Notes: generated by a model not told the origin, from the sequence alone. Positions 5,959-15,710 are shown, counted from the stretch's first letter. The stretch: 31,818 bases of DNA from PALSA-607 sp036510735 (GCA_036510735.1 DATCDK010000133.1:1-31818); one strand, 5' to 3'. Translations and numbers: made by a program.

Positions 5959-8340
5959 ATGACCAGCGTGGAGCCCACCGCTGGTCGGCCTGCACGCATC
6001 GCAAGGGTGCTGGGCGGCCGGATCTCGAGCCGTGCCGGGACAACAGGGTTCTACATCTTCATGATTGCGGTCTTCGCAGTCTTCGGGATCTCGACGGTCC
6101 CCGGGGTCCGACCAACCGGTCACACCGGCTACAACCTGATCCTCGACGGCATTCTGAACAACCTCGCTTATGCATTGAGCCCGATCCTGTGTTTCCTCCG
6201 GGCCCGCAAAGCGACGTCCAACCGGTCCAGCTGGCGGATTCTCGCCCTCGGCCTCGCGCTCTACGGCTTCGGCAACATCTACTGGACGATCTTCATCCGC
6301 CCGATGGCCGCCCCGCCGTTCCCGTCGGTCGCCGATGGCTTCTGGTTGTCGTTCTACCCGTGCGCGTTCATTGCGCTGCTGCTGGTCATCCGCGACTTCG
6401 CAGGAAAACTTCCCCTGAGCCTCTGGCTCGACGGCATCGTCGGCGGCCTCGCGGTCGCGGCCGTCGCTGCAGCTGTCGTTGGCCCGGTTCTGAAGGCCGT
6501 GCACGCGAACGGCGACAGCACCGCCGCCATCGTCACCACTGAGGCCTATCCGCTACTCGACGTCCTCCTGCTCCTGGTCGTCACGGCCCTACTCGCCCTC
6601 TACCACTGGCGTCCGCCGGCCAGCATGTGGTTCCTTGCCGGGGGCCTGGCGTTGTTCTCCGTCGCCGACTGCATCTACCTCGTCCTGGTCGCGCACAACA
6701 GCTACCAGCCGGGCGGTCTCGACGACACAACGTGGGTCGTCGCTACCGCAGTTGTGGCACTTGCACCCGGGTGGTCGAAGAAAGCAGGCGGCGCGACGCT
6801 GCCCGCATGGGTGCTGCTCGGCATTCCCGTCGTCGCCACGCTGTGCACGGTCGCACTGCTGGTCTACGACCACGGCCACATGCTGCACCCGATCGCCGTT
6901 GCGCTCGCTGCGGCGACCATCGTGGCGGCGATCGGCCGACTCGTCGTCAGCTTCCGCGAAGTCACGACTCTGGCGCACAGCCGTCAGCTCGCTCTCACTG
7001 ACGAACTGACGGGCCTCGGTAACCGGCGCGCCTTCTACGAACACGTCGACACCTACCTTGCGGCCGACCCCGACCGCAGTGGCGCGCTGTTCCTGCTCGA
7101 CCTCGACCGCTTCAAGGAAGTCAACGACTCGCTCGGCCACCACGCCGGTGACGACCTCCTGCTGCAGGTTGCCACCCGACTCACCGAGGGACTCACCCAC
7201 GAAGACGGGTTGCTCGCGCGCCTCGGCGGCGACGAGTTCTCGATTTTCGTATTGGACGTCGACCGGGACGGCGCCGAGATGTTCGCCGAGATGGTCCGCC
7301 AGACGCTGCTTGCTCCATTCACCATCGACGGCATCACCGTGCGAGTGGCTGCGAGTGTCGGCATCTCGCTGTTCCCCAAGCACGGCCTCGAAGTCTCAAC
7401 GCTTCTGCGCCGAGCCGACATCGCGATGTACCACGCCAAGGACCTGCGTACCGGGTTCCGCGTCTACAGCGAGTCTGACGACTCGCTGGGTGGTCAGGAC
7501 CGGCTGCGCACGCTCGAGGAACTGCGTCAGGTGATCCAGGCCCGCAAGCTGGCGATGCACTACCAGCCCAAGGTCGACTCCCAGACCTCGTACGTGTCCG
7601 GCGTCGAAGCGCTCGTTCGCTGGGACCACCCAGTGCATGGGTTGCTCCCACCCGACGCGTTCCTGCCGCTCGCTGAGGACGCGGGCCTCATGCGCGACCT
7701 CACGATGGCCGTGCTCGAGCAATCCCTCGACCAGGTCGCGCTTTGGCGGGCTGGCGGCCGGATGCTCAGTGTCGCCGTCAACCTCTCGGCATCCTCACTC
7801 GTTGACCTCGAACTCCCCGAGCGGGTGCACCAGCTGCTGGTGAACCGCGGGCTGCCTGCGTCGGCTCTCGAACTCGAAATCACCGAGGACTTCCTGATGG
7901 GCGACCGTGAGCGCGCCCGAGAGATCCTCACGCAACTGCGCACGCTCGGCATCCGCGTCGCCGTCGATGACTTCGGTACCGGTTACTCCTCGCTCGCCTA
8001 CTTGCGGGAGCTGCCGATCGACGAGCTGAAGCTGGACCGCTCGTTCGTCCAGCCGATGGCCGACGACCCGCGCGCCGCCGCCATCGTGCGCTCGACGATC
8101 AGCCTCGCCCACTCGCTGGGTATGCGCCTGGTTGCGGAAGGGGTCGAGAACGAGATCACCGCCGGGCACCTCGCGCTCTCCGGATGCGATGTCTCGCAGG
8201 GATTCTACTTCTCCAAGGCACTTCCTCCGCTCGAGCTCGAACGGTGGCTGGACGACCGACCGGACATGGCCGGCATGGAAGTCAATGCCGTCAATGCCGC
8301 TCACGCGGGTTCCCACGCCACGGACGGACTGGCCTCGTGA
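5959..8340 (+). CDS. Membrane-bound GGDEF-EAL protein (diguanylate cyclase/c-di-GMP phosphodiesterase)
   Basis: The 793-residue protein begins with about ten membrane helices (residues 30-330). Next comes a GGDEF domain with ALTDELTGLGNRRAF, DLDRFKEVNDSLGH and an intact GGDEF at 423-427. An EAL domain with EALVRW (550), the ELEITE segment, DDFGTGYSSLAYLRELP and AEGVEN follows. The key residues of both catalytic domains are present, so it could make and degrade c-di-GMP; such proteins often have only one activity in vivo. There is no RxxD inhibitory site at the usual place before GGDEF (HEDG instead). The membrane part resembles uncharacterised sensors of actinobacterial GGDEF-EAL proteins; the ligand is unknown. 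The next gene overlaps by GTGA, which predicts coupled translation and a shared task. Confidence 0.92.
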   Translation: MTSVEPTAGRPARIARVLGGRISSRAGTTGFYIFMIAVFAVFGISTVPGVRPTGHTGYNLILDGILNNLAYALSPILCFLRARKATSNRSSWRILALGLALYGFGNIYWTIFIRPMAAPPFPSVADGFWLSFYPCAFIALLLVIRDFAGKLPLSLWLDGIVGGLAVAAVAAAVVGPVLKAVHANGDSTAAIVTTEAYPLLDVLLLLVVTALLALYHWRPPASMWFLAGGLALFSVADCIYLVLVAHNSYQPGGLDDTTWVVATAVVALAPGWSKKAGGATLPAWVLLGIPVVATLCTVALLVYDHGHMLHPIAVALAAATIVAAIGRLVVSFREVTTLAHSRQLALTDELTGLGNRRAFYEHVDTYLAADPDRSGALFLLDLDRFKEVNDSLGHHAGDDLLLQVATRLTEGLTHEDGLLARLGGDEFSIFVLDVDRDGAEMFAEMVRQTLLAPFTIDGITVRVAASVGISLFPKHGLEVSTLLRRADIAMYHAKDLRTGFRVYSESDDSLGGQDRLRTLEELRQVIQARKLAMHYQPKVDSQTSYVSGVEALVRWDHPVHGLLPPDAFLPLAEDAGLMRDLTMAVLEQSLDQVALWRAGGRMLSVAVNLSASSLVDLELPERVHQLLVNRGLPASALELEITEDFLMGDRERAREILTQLRTLGIRVAVDDFGTGYSSLAYLRELPIDELKLDRSFVQPMADDPRAAAIVRSTISLAHSLGMRLVAEGVENEITAGHLALSGCDVSQGFYFSKALPPLELERWLDDRPDMAGMEVNAVNAAHAGSHATDGLAS

Positions 8341-9395
8341 CCGCTGCGCCACTCATGGCAGCCAGCACGGATCTGCTTTCCGGAACGACGGGGGTTCAGA
8401 TCGTCGCGGGGATCGACGGTGTGCGCGCGCATCGTGGCGAGCTCGAAGCGTTGGCTCAACGCTGCGGCGCGGCCATCACCGCCCGCAGCACCTGGACGCT
8501 TGCCAACGCGGGCACCGGCCAACCGTGGGCAGTACTCGTCCGCGACCCGTCCGGCTTCTTGCGTGCTGCATCGGTTCTCGTCGAGGTACGCGGCGCCGGC
8601 CGCACCTCGCACATCGTGACCTTCGCCGGGAGCGATCTCGGTCATCGTGGCGCCGTGTTGGCTGACGACAAGCTCTGGGCGCGCCGCCTCGGGATCGCAC
8701 TATCCAGGACGCTGCCCGCACGCACGAGTGGGTGGGCGGTCGAGCTCGGCCCGCTCGACACGGACTCGAACACTCTCGCGGGCTTCCTGGCTGGCTTCCC
8801 TCAGCTCGTCCCCGTCGAGGTCGACCCGATCCCGATGATCCGGCGGGAGCTCGGGCTCGACGAGGCCACCGACTACCTGAGCCCGGCCATGCGCCGCACG
8901 CTTCGCAAGGCGACGAATCGGCTGGCTACCGACCACCGCACGTTCGAGGTCCACGTCACCAGGAGTCAAAGCGAGATCCGCGCCCTCATGCCAGCGCTTG
9001 AGGAGTCGCACCGAAACCGCGACCACGACCGCGGCCGATCGAGTGACCTCGACGACGATGAGACACGGCAGACCTGGCGCAGCCGGCTGATGGATCTGGC
9101 GCTCGACGGCATGCTCGAGGTCGCGACAGCACACATCGACGGCACGCTCGCGGCGCATGTCATCGGCATTCGGGACGGCGATACCTACCGCGTCCTCGAG
9201 GGCCATTTCGTCACGGCGTGGGCCCGCTACGCGCCCGGTCGGTTGGTCGAAGCGGCCGTCGTGCAGCGCATGCTGGACGAGCCCGAGATGGTCACGCTCG
9301 ACTGGATGACATCGGTGGCGCCGGAATCGCTACTGGCAACGAATGCGGCTGCGCCGATGGTGATGCTGCGGGCTGGGCTGGGGCAACGCCGCTAG
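8337..9395 (+). CDS. GNAT acetyltransferase of the BioF2/CelD/FemAB-like group
   Basis: The 352-residue protein starts at GTG 8337, inside the stop of the GGDEF-EAL gene. It has the two-part layout of Acetyltransf_6 proteins. The N-terminal half contains a WTLANAGTGQPWAVLVRD segment, and the C-terminal half has LSPAMRRTLRKATNRLATD, EESHRNRD, and a GNAT-like core LEVATAHIDGTLAAHVIGIRDGDTYRVLEG followed by YAPGRLVEAAVVQRML. Relatives take part in exopolysaccharide, cellulose or cell-wall modification (CelD/BcsL, FemAB). Being coupled to a c-di-GMP enzyme suggests c-di-GMP-linked envelope or polysaccharide modification; that is inference from context. ATG 8355 is a weaker alternative start. The protein has no signal peptide and should be cytoplasmic. 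Confidence 0.75.
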   Translation: MTAAPLMAASTDLLSGTTGVQIVAGIDGVRAHRGELEALAQRCGAAITARSTWTLANAGTGQPWAVLVRDPSGFLRAASVLVEVRGAGRTSHIVTFAGSDLGHRGAVLADDKLWARRLGIALSRTLPARTSGWAVELGPLDTDSNTLAGFLAGFPQLVPVEVDPIPMIRRELGLDEATDYLSPAMRRTLRKATNRLATDHRTFEVHVTRSQSEIRALMPALEESHRNRDHDRGRSSDLDDDETRQTWRSRLMDLALDGMLEVATAHIDGTLAAHVIGIRDGDTYRVLEGHFVTAWARYAPGRLVEAAVVQRMLDEPEMVTLDWMTSVAPESLLATNAAAPMVMLRAGLGQRR

Positions 9396-9419
9396 GTATG
9401 GCGGGCCGCTAAGCCGTGA

Positions 9420-10805
9420 TTACGACGTCGCGGTGGGGCTGGCACTCGCCGGCGGGGTCGCGGTCGACCCATAAGACCCCGGCGGCGTCGGCGAACCCGA
9501 CGCGGCAACGACACCGGACGCCGAGGTCAGTGCACTACCAGAGATCCACTGCGACCAGCTCATGTTCCAGTCGGTCCACCCGTTGCCTGACTCGAGCGGG
9601 CGAGGAGTACCGGTCACGGTCACAATGTCACCGCGGCGCGACAAGTTGTAGAACCACTGCGCGTCCGCCGGACTCGCATTGACGCAGCCATGGCTGACGT
9701 TCGCCCTGCCTTGCTCGCTCACCGACCACGGCGCGGAGTGCACGTATTCGCCTGACCACGAAATGCGCACGTCCCACAGGACGGTCTCGTAGTAGTAGTC
9801 GGGATTGCCCTTCGGAATCCCGACCGTCGCGGAATCCATGATGACGGTGGGCTCCTTGTCGAGCACCACGTGGATACCGGACGTCGTCGGGTACTTGTCG
9901 CGTCCGGTACTGACCGCCATCGTCCTGGCCACCACGCCGTTCACGACGACGGTCATCTTGTCTGTGACCGCGTTGACGGTCGAGATCTGCGACGCGCCGA
10001 TGGTGAAGTTGAGAGTCCGGTTCTCGGTGCCCCACACGCCCTTGCCGGCATCGACGCCCTTGAGATTGGCGTGCAGTGTGACCACGTCGCCCGCCGGCCA
10101 GTACTGCATCGGGCGGTAGTGCACTTCCTTGTTGCCGTACCAATGCCAGGAGCCGACGATCGGCACCGCCGAATCGACCACGAGCGCCTTCTCGACGGCC
10201 GCCTCGTCGGTGACTGGGGAGGAGAAGTACACGATGATCGGCATGCCGACTCCGACGACCTCACCCTCGAGGGGCGCGATCTTCACACCGAGCACGTTCG
10301 CCGCAGCGGCAGTCGTGAAGCTGCTCGAGGTCTCCGTCGACGTACCGCTTTGCGAGACGGCGGTTGCGGTCACCAAATATTGCGTGCCAGGCACGAGGGC
10401 GCCCGTGCTGTCCCACGAGTGCGAAGTCGGGTCAAGCGAACCGACCACTGTGTCGCCGTTTGCGTCAGCCACTGAGACTGCGGTCAGCGTCCCGTCGGCG
10501 ACGGAAACCGAAACGTGCGAGCCGAGCGCGACGGCGGTCGTACCATCAGCTGGAGCCACGGTCAGTTGGACGGGCGGCGAGACGGACGGCGAGGCGGGGA
10601 CGGCGGGTGCGCTACTGGCCGGTGCGCCGGCCACCTGTGACGGTGGCGCGCCGAGGCTGTCGATGGCGACGGCTCGTTCGCAGGCCGCGAGCGACGACAG
10701 CGCAAGCACGCCAACGACGCCAGCAATGACCACCTTCAGGCCGCCCCGCGAACTCAACCCGTGCCTCCTGGACCCGATCCGGCGCGAGCCGGACACCTCA
10801 TGCAA
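9420..10805 (-). CDS. L,D-transpeptidase lipoprotein (LdtMt2-like)
   Basis: The 461-residue enzyme forms 3-3 cross-links in peptidoglycan. A signal peptide with lipobox SLAAC puts the lipidated Cys at 42, followed by an Ala/Pro/Ser linker. Two Ig-like domains follow (about 75-165 and 170-265), as in mycobacterial Ldt proteins. The YkuD catalytic domain (about 270-400) has GIHVVLDKE, HSAPWSVSEQG and the active-site motif SHGCVN with Cys374. The C-terminal GWTDWNMSWSQW stretch packs on the catalytic domain in relatives, and a Pro/Ser/Ala tail ends the protein. ATG 10805 is the longest start; no strong ribosome site marks it. The gene is divergent from glgX across a repeat-containing gap. Confidence 0.9.
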   Translation of the reverse strand: MHEVSGSRRIGSRRHGLSSRGGLKVVIAGVVGVLALSSLAACERAVAIDSLGAPPSQVAGAPASSAPAVPASPSVSPPVQLTVAPADGTTAVALGSHVSVSVADGTLTAVSVADANGDTVVGSLDPTSHSWDSTGALVPGTQYLVTATAVSQSGTSTETSSSFTTAAAANVLGVKIAPLEGEVVGVGMPIIVYFSSPVTDEAAVEKALVVDSAVPIVGSWHWYGNKEVHYRPMQYWPAGDVVTLHANLKGVDAGKGVWGTENRTLNFTIGASQISTVNAVTDKMTVVVNGVVARTMAVSTGRDKYPTTSGIHVVLDKEPTVIMDSATVGIPKGNPDYYYETVLWDVRISWSGEYVHSAPWSVSEQGRANVSHGCVNASPADAQWFYNLSRRGDIVTVTGTPRPLESGNGWTDWNMSWSQWISGSALTSASGVVAASGSPTPPGSYGSTATPPASASPTATS

Positions 10806-11164
10806 AGCTCAACCCTGGCGCGAGCCGGGAACTTCCAGTCTGCGCCTTACTCCCGCATCGCGGGGGCATTTGGCACTATTGGTCCCACATGTCGCGCCGT
10901 CATATCCTCTCGGCACGGCCGAGCGGCGTCTGTAGCGGCTTCCCTCGCCAAGCATGACGCCCTAGTGGCCTGGTTCGTTCACTCGGTTCCCGCCTAACTT
11001 TTGGTCGGCTCCGCCGCCCTAAGTCTGGTCGGCTCCGCCTTGGTAAGTCCGGTCGGCTCCGCCGCCCTAAGTCTGGTCGGCTCCGCCTTAGTAAGTTTGG
11101 GGGCGCGCCAGATCACGCAGGTACCAGACAGTGTGCGTGAAACGCAGGCCGACGACGGGACGAC
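10806..11164. other. 359-bp divergent intergenic region between ldt and glgX
   Basis: The left part has a hairpin CCCGC-ATC-GCGGG at 10852-10864, in the leader of the L,D-transpeptidase gene. The right part holds a 24-bp tandem repeat array (separate entry). Promoters for both the ldt gene and the trehalose operon must lie here, but I find no clear -35/-10 pair. TANNNT hexamers occur inside the repeats at 10995-11000 (TAACTT) and 11092-11097 (TAAGTT). Confidence 0.5.
10995..11100. repeat. 24-bp tandem repeat array, four full units plus a partial one
   Basis: Units start at 10995 (25 bp), 11020, 11044 and 11068, with a 9-bp remnant at 11092. Each begins TAAGTYYGG (TAACTTTTGG in the first) and contains the invariant core GGTCGGCTCCGCC. 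The last four bases alternate: GCCC, TTGG, GCCC, TTAG, so the higher-order period is 48 bp. No reading frame uses it. It sits 65 bp upstream of glgX and could serve as a multi-site regulator binding region or simply be replication slippage. Confidence 0.85.
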
Positions 11165-13291
11165 ATGACCGAGAACACGATCGCAGTTTGGCCCGGCACG
11201 CCCTACCCCTTGGGCGCGACCTACGACGGGGCCGGCACCAACTTCGCCGTCTTCTCAGAGGTCGCCGAATCCGTCGACCTATGCCTGTTCGACGACGATG
11301 ACGTCGAGACCCTCGTCACGTTGCCCGAGTACGACGCCTTCGTCTGGCATGGCTACTTGCCGGGCATCAGCCCCGGGCAGCGCTACGGGTTTCGGGTTCA
11401 CGGCCCCGACGACCCCGCTTCGGGCAACCGCTGCAACCCCAGCAAGCTGCTGCTCGACCCCTACGCGAAAGCGATCCAAGGACACGTCGACTGGGACGAG
11501 TCGCTGTTCGGGTATCCCTTCGGCAACCCCGAAGGCGAGAACCACGCCGACTCGGCGCCGCACGCCATGAAGTCCGTTGTCATCAATCCGTATTTCGACT
11601 GGCGCAGCGACCATCAGCTGCGCGTTCCCTACCACGACTCGATCATCTACGAAGCACACGTCAAGGGGATGACGATCCAGCATCCCGACATCCCGGAGAA
11701 CATCCGCGGCACCTACGCCGGACTCGCGCACCCGGTGATGGTCGACTACCTGACCAAGCTCGGGATCACGGCCGTCGAGTTGATGCCGGTGCACCAGTTC
11801 GTCAGTGACAGCGGCCTGGCCGACAAGGGACTGTCGAACTACTGGGGATACAACACCATCGGATTTTTCGCACCGCACAACGGCTACTCAGCGGCGGGCG
11901 ATCGCGGTGAACAGGTGCAAGAGTTCAAGGCACTGGTGCGCACCCTGCACGAGGCGGGCATCGAGGTCATTCTCGATGTCGTCTACAACCACACTGCCGA
12001 AGGCAACCACCTCGGCCCGACCCTTTCGTTTCGTGGTCTCGACAACGCCGCCTACTACCGGTTGTCAGAAGACGACCCGAGCAAGTACATGGATTACACC
12101 GGCACCGGCAACAGTCTGAATGCGCGAAACCCGCACGCCCTGCAACTCATCATGGACTCGTTGCGTTACTGGGTCCTTGAGATGCACGTCGACGGGTTCC
12201 GGTTCGACCTCGCGTCAGTGCTCGCGCGCGAGTTCTATGACGTCGACCGCTTGTCGGCATTCTTCGACCTGGTGCAACAGGATCCCGTGGTGAGCCAGGT
12301 CAAGCTGATCGCCGAGCCGTGGGACGTCGGCGAGGGGGGCTACCAGGTCGGCAACTTCCCACCGTTGTGGAGTGAGTGGAACGGCCAGTACCGCGACACG
12401 GTTCGTGACTTCTGGCGCGGCGAGCCGGCGACCCTTGGCGAGTTCGCGTCGCGACTGACCGGTTCGAGCGATCTCTACGCCAATTCGGGACGCCGACCGA
12501 TGGCGTCGATCAACTTCGTCACGGCCCACGACGGCTTTACCTTGCAAGATCTAGTGTCCTACAACAGCAAGCACAACGACGCCAACGGGGAGAACGGCAA
12601 CGACGGCACCGACGACAACCGCTCGTGGAACTGCGGAGCCGAAGGACCCACGAAAGACGTTGACATCGTCACGCTGCGCGAGCAACAGAAGCGCAACTTC
12701 TTGACGACCCTGTTCCTCTCCCAAGGCGTCCCGATGCTCTTGCACGGCGATGAGTTCGGGAGAACCCAAGGCGGCAACAACAACGGGTATTGCCAGGACA
12801 ACGAGATCTCGTGGGTCGACTGGTCGTTGCAAACCGTGCACGAGGTCCAGCTAGCGTTCACTCGCGAGCTGTCGGCGCTGCGCCGCGATCACCCGGTGTT
12901 TCGTCGGCGGCGGTTCTTCGACGGACACCCCGTGCGGGCCGAAGGTGAGGACCTGCGCGACATCGCGTGGTTCACCCCGAGCGGTACCGAGATGTCGGAC
13001 AAAGACTGGGCAACGGGCTACGCCAAGTCGGTCGCCGTCTTCCTGAACGGCGACGCAATCGGCTACCCCGACCAGCGTGGCCAACCTGTGGTCGACGACT
13101 CGTTCCTGCTGCTGTTCAACGCGGCCGACACCGGCATCGACTTCGTCATGCCAGGCGCCGATTACGGCGAGCGCTGGGAGATTCTGATCGACACGACCAA
13201 GCCGCTCGACGTGGAGCAGCCGTCGATCAAGGCCGACACTCCCGCGCACGTCGAGGGCCGTGCCGTGCTGGTTCTTCGCCGTGTCGTCTGA
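11165..13291 (+). CDS. glgX: Glycogen debranching enzyme (GlgX/TreX)
   Basis: The 708-residue GH13 isoamylase-type enzyme hydrolyses alpha-1,6 branches of glycogen. An N-terminal CBM48 domain (PYPLGATYDGAGTNFAVFSE) leads into the catalytic barrel. The nucleophile lies in DGFRFDLAS (Asp348), the acid/base Glu in LIAEPWD (Glu384), and the third Asp in TAHDG (Asp456). The GGNNNGYCQDNEISWVDW segment is typical of GlgX. Its products are linear malto-oligosaccharides for the next two genes, giving the TreX-TreY-TreZ route to trehalose. The length is standard. It is first in the operon, and the treY frame overlaps its 3' end. Confidence 0.95.
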   Translation: MTENTIAVWPGTPYPLGATYDGAGTNFAVFSEVAESVDLCLFDDDDVETLVTLPEYDAFVWHGYLPGISPGQRYGFRVHGPDDPASGNRCNPSKLLLDPYAKAIQGHVDWDESLFGYPFGNPEGENHADSAPHAMKSVVINPYFDWRSDHQLRVPYHDSIIYEAHVKGMTIQHPDIPENIRGTYAGLAHPVMVDYLTKLGITAVELMPVHQFVSDSGLADKGLSNYWGYNTIGFFAPHNGYSAAGDRGEQVQEFKALVRTLHEAGIEVILDVVYNHTAEGNHLGPTLSFRGLDNAAYYRLSEDDPSKYMDYTGTGNSLNARNPHALQLIMDSLRYWVLEMHVDGFRFDLASVLAREFYDVDRLSAFFDLVQQDPVVSQVKLIAEPWDVGEGGYQVGNFPPLWSEWNGQYRDTVRDFWRGEPATLGEFASRLTGSSDLYANSGRRPMASINFVTAHDGFTLQDLVSYNSKHNDANGENGNDGTDDNRSWNCGAEGPTKDVDIVTLREQQKRNFLTTLFLSQGVPMLLHGDEFGRTQGGNNNGYCQDNEISWVDWSLQTVHEVQLAFTRELSALRRDHPVFRRRRFFDGHPVRAEGEDLRDIAWFTPSGTEMSDKDWATGYAKSVAVFLNGDAIGYPDQRGQPVVDDSFLLLFNAADTGIDFVMPGADYGERWEILIDTTKPLDVEQPSIKADTPAHVEGRAVLVLRRVV

Positions 13292-15710
13292 CTCCACGGC
13301 GGCCGGTGCTGCGTCGTCTGATTCTGCTTCGTCCGATGGCGCGTCGCAGGCCGCGCCGGTGTCGACGTACCGCCTGCAGCTCGGGCCCGACCTAAAGTTC
13401 GCGGACGCCGCGAAGCTCGGCAGCTATCTCGCCAACCTTGGCGTCACGCACGCGTATCTCTCACCGATCCTCGGAGCCGGCAAGGGATCGACGCACGGCT
13501 ACGACGTCGTCGACCACTCGAAGATCGACGCCCAACTCGGTGGCGCGCGAGGATTCGCGGCGCTGCGCAAGGCGTTCGACGCCACGGGGATCGGCGTGAT
13601 CATCGACGTCGTCCCCAACCACATGGCGATCCCGGTTCCTGAGTACGTGAACAAGGCACTGTGGTCGGTGCTGAGCCAGGGCCAACGGTCACCCAACGCG
13701 TCGTGGTTCGACATCGATTGGGCTGCCGAGGGCGGCCGCATCCTGTTGCCGGTACTCGACGGCCCGCTCGAGGACAACCTCGACAAGCTGCACGTCGTCA
13801 CCCGTGCCGGAAAGCTCGAGCTTGCCTATTTCGACCATCGGTTCCCCCTGGCCGCCGGCACGGCTGCTCTCGCTGCCGAGAACGGCATGCAGGCACTGCT
13901 CGACGCGCAGCACTACCGCCTCGCCGACTGGCGCGCCGCATCGACACAGCTGAACTACCGACGCTTCTGCGACATCACCACCCTGATCGGCCTGCGGGTA
14001 GAGGACCCAGCGGTGTTCACCGCGAGTCATGCGGTGCTGGTCGATCTGATCCAGCGCGGGCAAGCCGATGGCCTGCGCATCGATCACCCTGATGGCCTCG
14101 CGAATCCCGCGGGTTATCTGGCCGACCTTGCGCGCGCGACCGACGACACCTGGGTAGTCGTCGAGAAGGTGCTCGATGCCAGCGATCCGGGCGAACCACT
14201 ACCGCCCGACTGGCAGACAGCTGGCACGACCGGGTACGAAACCCTGACTGTCATCAACGGGCTGATCGTCGATCCCGCGGGTGAAAAGCCGCTGAGCCTG
14301 CTCTATGCAGAGCTGACCGGCGAGACCGCCGACTTCGCGGTAGTCGCCCAAAAGGGCAGGCGACTCATCGCTCGCGATGTGTTGGCGACCGAAGTGTCGC
14401 GGCTGACCGCTCTGCTCGGCGTCCGCCTCGATCGAAGCGGTGACCCAGCGACCGAGGGCGGATCGCAATTGCGCGACGCGCTCCTCGAGGTACTTTGCCT
14501 GCTCGAGGTGTATCGGCCGTTCGCAAGCTCGCCGCGGACCTTGGCCGCGCTCGACGATGCGACCGCGCAAGCGCTAAAGCACGAGCCGATGCTGCGCGAG
14601 GAGATCGACGCCGTACGAGCCCACGCCGTTGACCCCGACGAGTTCGGCACCAGGTTCGGTCAGCTCGCGGCCGCGCTGTATGCAAAGGGCGTCGAGGACA
14701 CCGCCTTCTATCGCCATGCGCGACTGCTGTCGCTGAACGAGGTCGGTGGCGACCCCGGGAGGTTCGGCCGTAGCTTGGCCAGCTTCCATCGCCACGCCGC
14801 GACCCTGCAGGCAGACTCGCCGACTGCCATGACGACGTTGTCGACCCATGACACCAAGCGGGGTGAGGACGTTCGCGCCCGGCTGGCTGCGCTGTCGGAA
14901 CTGCCAGGCGAATGGGAGCAAGCGATCCGTCGGTGGCTACCACTGGGCAGCCGACTCGGATGCCCAGACGACCGCACCGGCTACTTCTTCTGGCAGACGC
15001 TCGTCGGAGCCTGGCCGCTCGACGTCGACCGGGCGACGCGCTACATGCACAAGGCCATGCGTGAAGCCAAGGTCACGACCTCATGGCAATCCCCGGATCT
15101 GCGATACGAAGAGGAAGTGCACACCTTCGTCACGAACGTCCTGTCTAACGATGACGTGATGGCGCAGGTGGCTGAGTTCGTGGGTGTCCTCGAGCCGTAC
15201 GCACGGGCGAATTCCCTCGCGCAGAAGCTCATCCAGCTCACGATGCCCGGCGTGCCCGACACCTACCAGGGGTGCGAACTCTCTGCGTTCACTCTCGTCG
15301 ATCCCGACAATCGCGGTGCCGTCGACTTCGCACTGCGCCGAGCCGAACTCGAGACCATGTTCGACCCGAAGCTGCGGGTGACCGCAACAGCATTGCGGCT
15401 ACGCCGCGACCATCCTGCGTGGTTCCGCAGCTATCTCCCCATCACCGCATCGGGGCCGGGAGCCGATCATCTCGTCGCGTTCCGCCGTTCGTCCGAGGTC
15501 GCCGTCTTTGCGACGAGGTTCTCCGCCCACCTCGAGCGTGCAGGAGGCTGGCGCGACACCGTCGTCGAATTGCCTGAGGCCGTGCCGTCCGGCGGAGAGT
15601 GGGTCGACGCCCTGTCTGGACGTGAGCACGAGGCGGGCGACATCACGGTGGCCCAGCTTCTGCACGAGAGCTCAGTCGCGTTGCTGGTGCCCGCGGTCAG
15701 CGTCTCGTGA
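13281..15710 (+). CDS. treY: Malto-oligosyltrehalose synthase
   Basis: The 809-residue GH13 enzyme rearranges the reducing-end alpha-1,4 bond of maltodextrins to an alpha,alpha-1,1 bond. It shows STYRLQL at the start of the fold, HGYDVVDHSKIDAQLGG, VVPNHMA, GLRIDHPDG (Asp268), VVEKVL (Glu295) and STHDTKRGED, all typical of TreY. The start is uncertain. GTG 13281 overlaps glgX by 11 nt and gives a Ser/Ala-rich leader, GTG 13362 would begin right at STYRLQL, and GTG 13260 is also open. None has a clear ribosome site, so coupling to glgX is likely. treZ follows with a GTGA overlap. Confidence 0.94.
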   Translation: MSSDSTAAGAASSDSASSDGASQAAPVSTYRLQLGPDLKFADAAKLGSYLANLGVTHAYLSPILGAGKGSTHGYDVVDHSKIDAQLGGARGFAALRKAFDATGIGVIIDVVPNHMAIPVPEYVNKALWSVLSQGQRSPNASWFDIDWAAEGGRILLPVLDGPLEDNLDKLHVVTRAGKLELAYFDHRFPLAAGTAALAAENGMQALLDAQHYRLADWRAASTQLNYRRFCDITTLIGLRVEDPAVFTASHAVLVDLIQRGQADGLRIDHPDGLANPAGYLADLARATDDTWVVVEKVLDASDPGEPLPPDWQTAGTTGYETLTVINGLIVDPAGEKPLSLLYAELTGETADFAVVAQKGRRLIARDVLATEVSRLTALLGVRLDRSGDPATEGGSQLRDALLEVLCLLEVYRPFASSPRTLAALDDATAQALKHEPMLREEIDAVRAHAVDPDEFGTRFGQLAAALYAKGVEDTAFYRHARLLSLNEVGGDPGRFGRSLASFHRHAATLQADSPTAMTTLSTHDTKRGEDVRARLAALSELPGEWEQAIRRWLPLGSRLGCPDDRTGYFFWQTLVGAWPLDVDRATRYMHKAMREAKVTTSWQSPDLRYEEEVHTFVTNVLSNDDVMAQVAEFVGVLEPYARANSLAQKLIQLTMPGVPDTYQGCELSAFTLVDPDNRGAVDFALRRAELETMFDPKLRVTATALRLRRDHPAWFRSYLPITASGPGADHLVAFRRSSEVAVFATRFSAHLERAGGWRDTVVELPEAVPSGGEWVDALSGREHEAGDITVAQLLHESSVALLVPAVSVS

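Noticed and set aside
10889..10957. A 22-codon frame beginning MSRRHILSARPSG in the ldt-glgX gap, possible leader peptide
   Set aside because: It has no ribosome site, no run of a single regulatory amino acid, and no nearby structure that would make attenuation credible.
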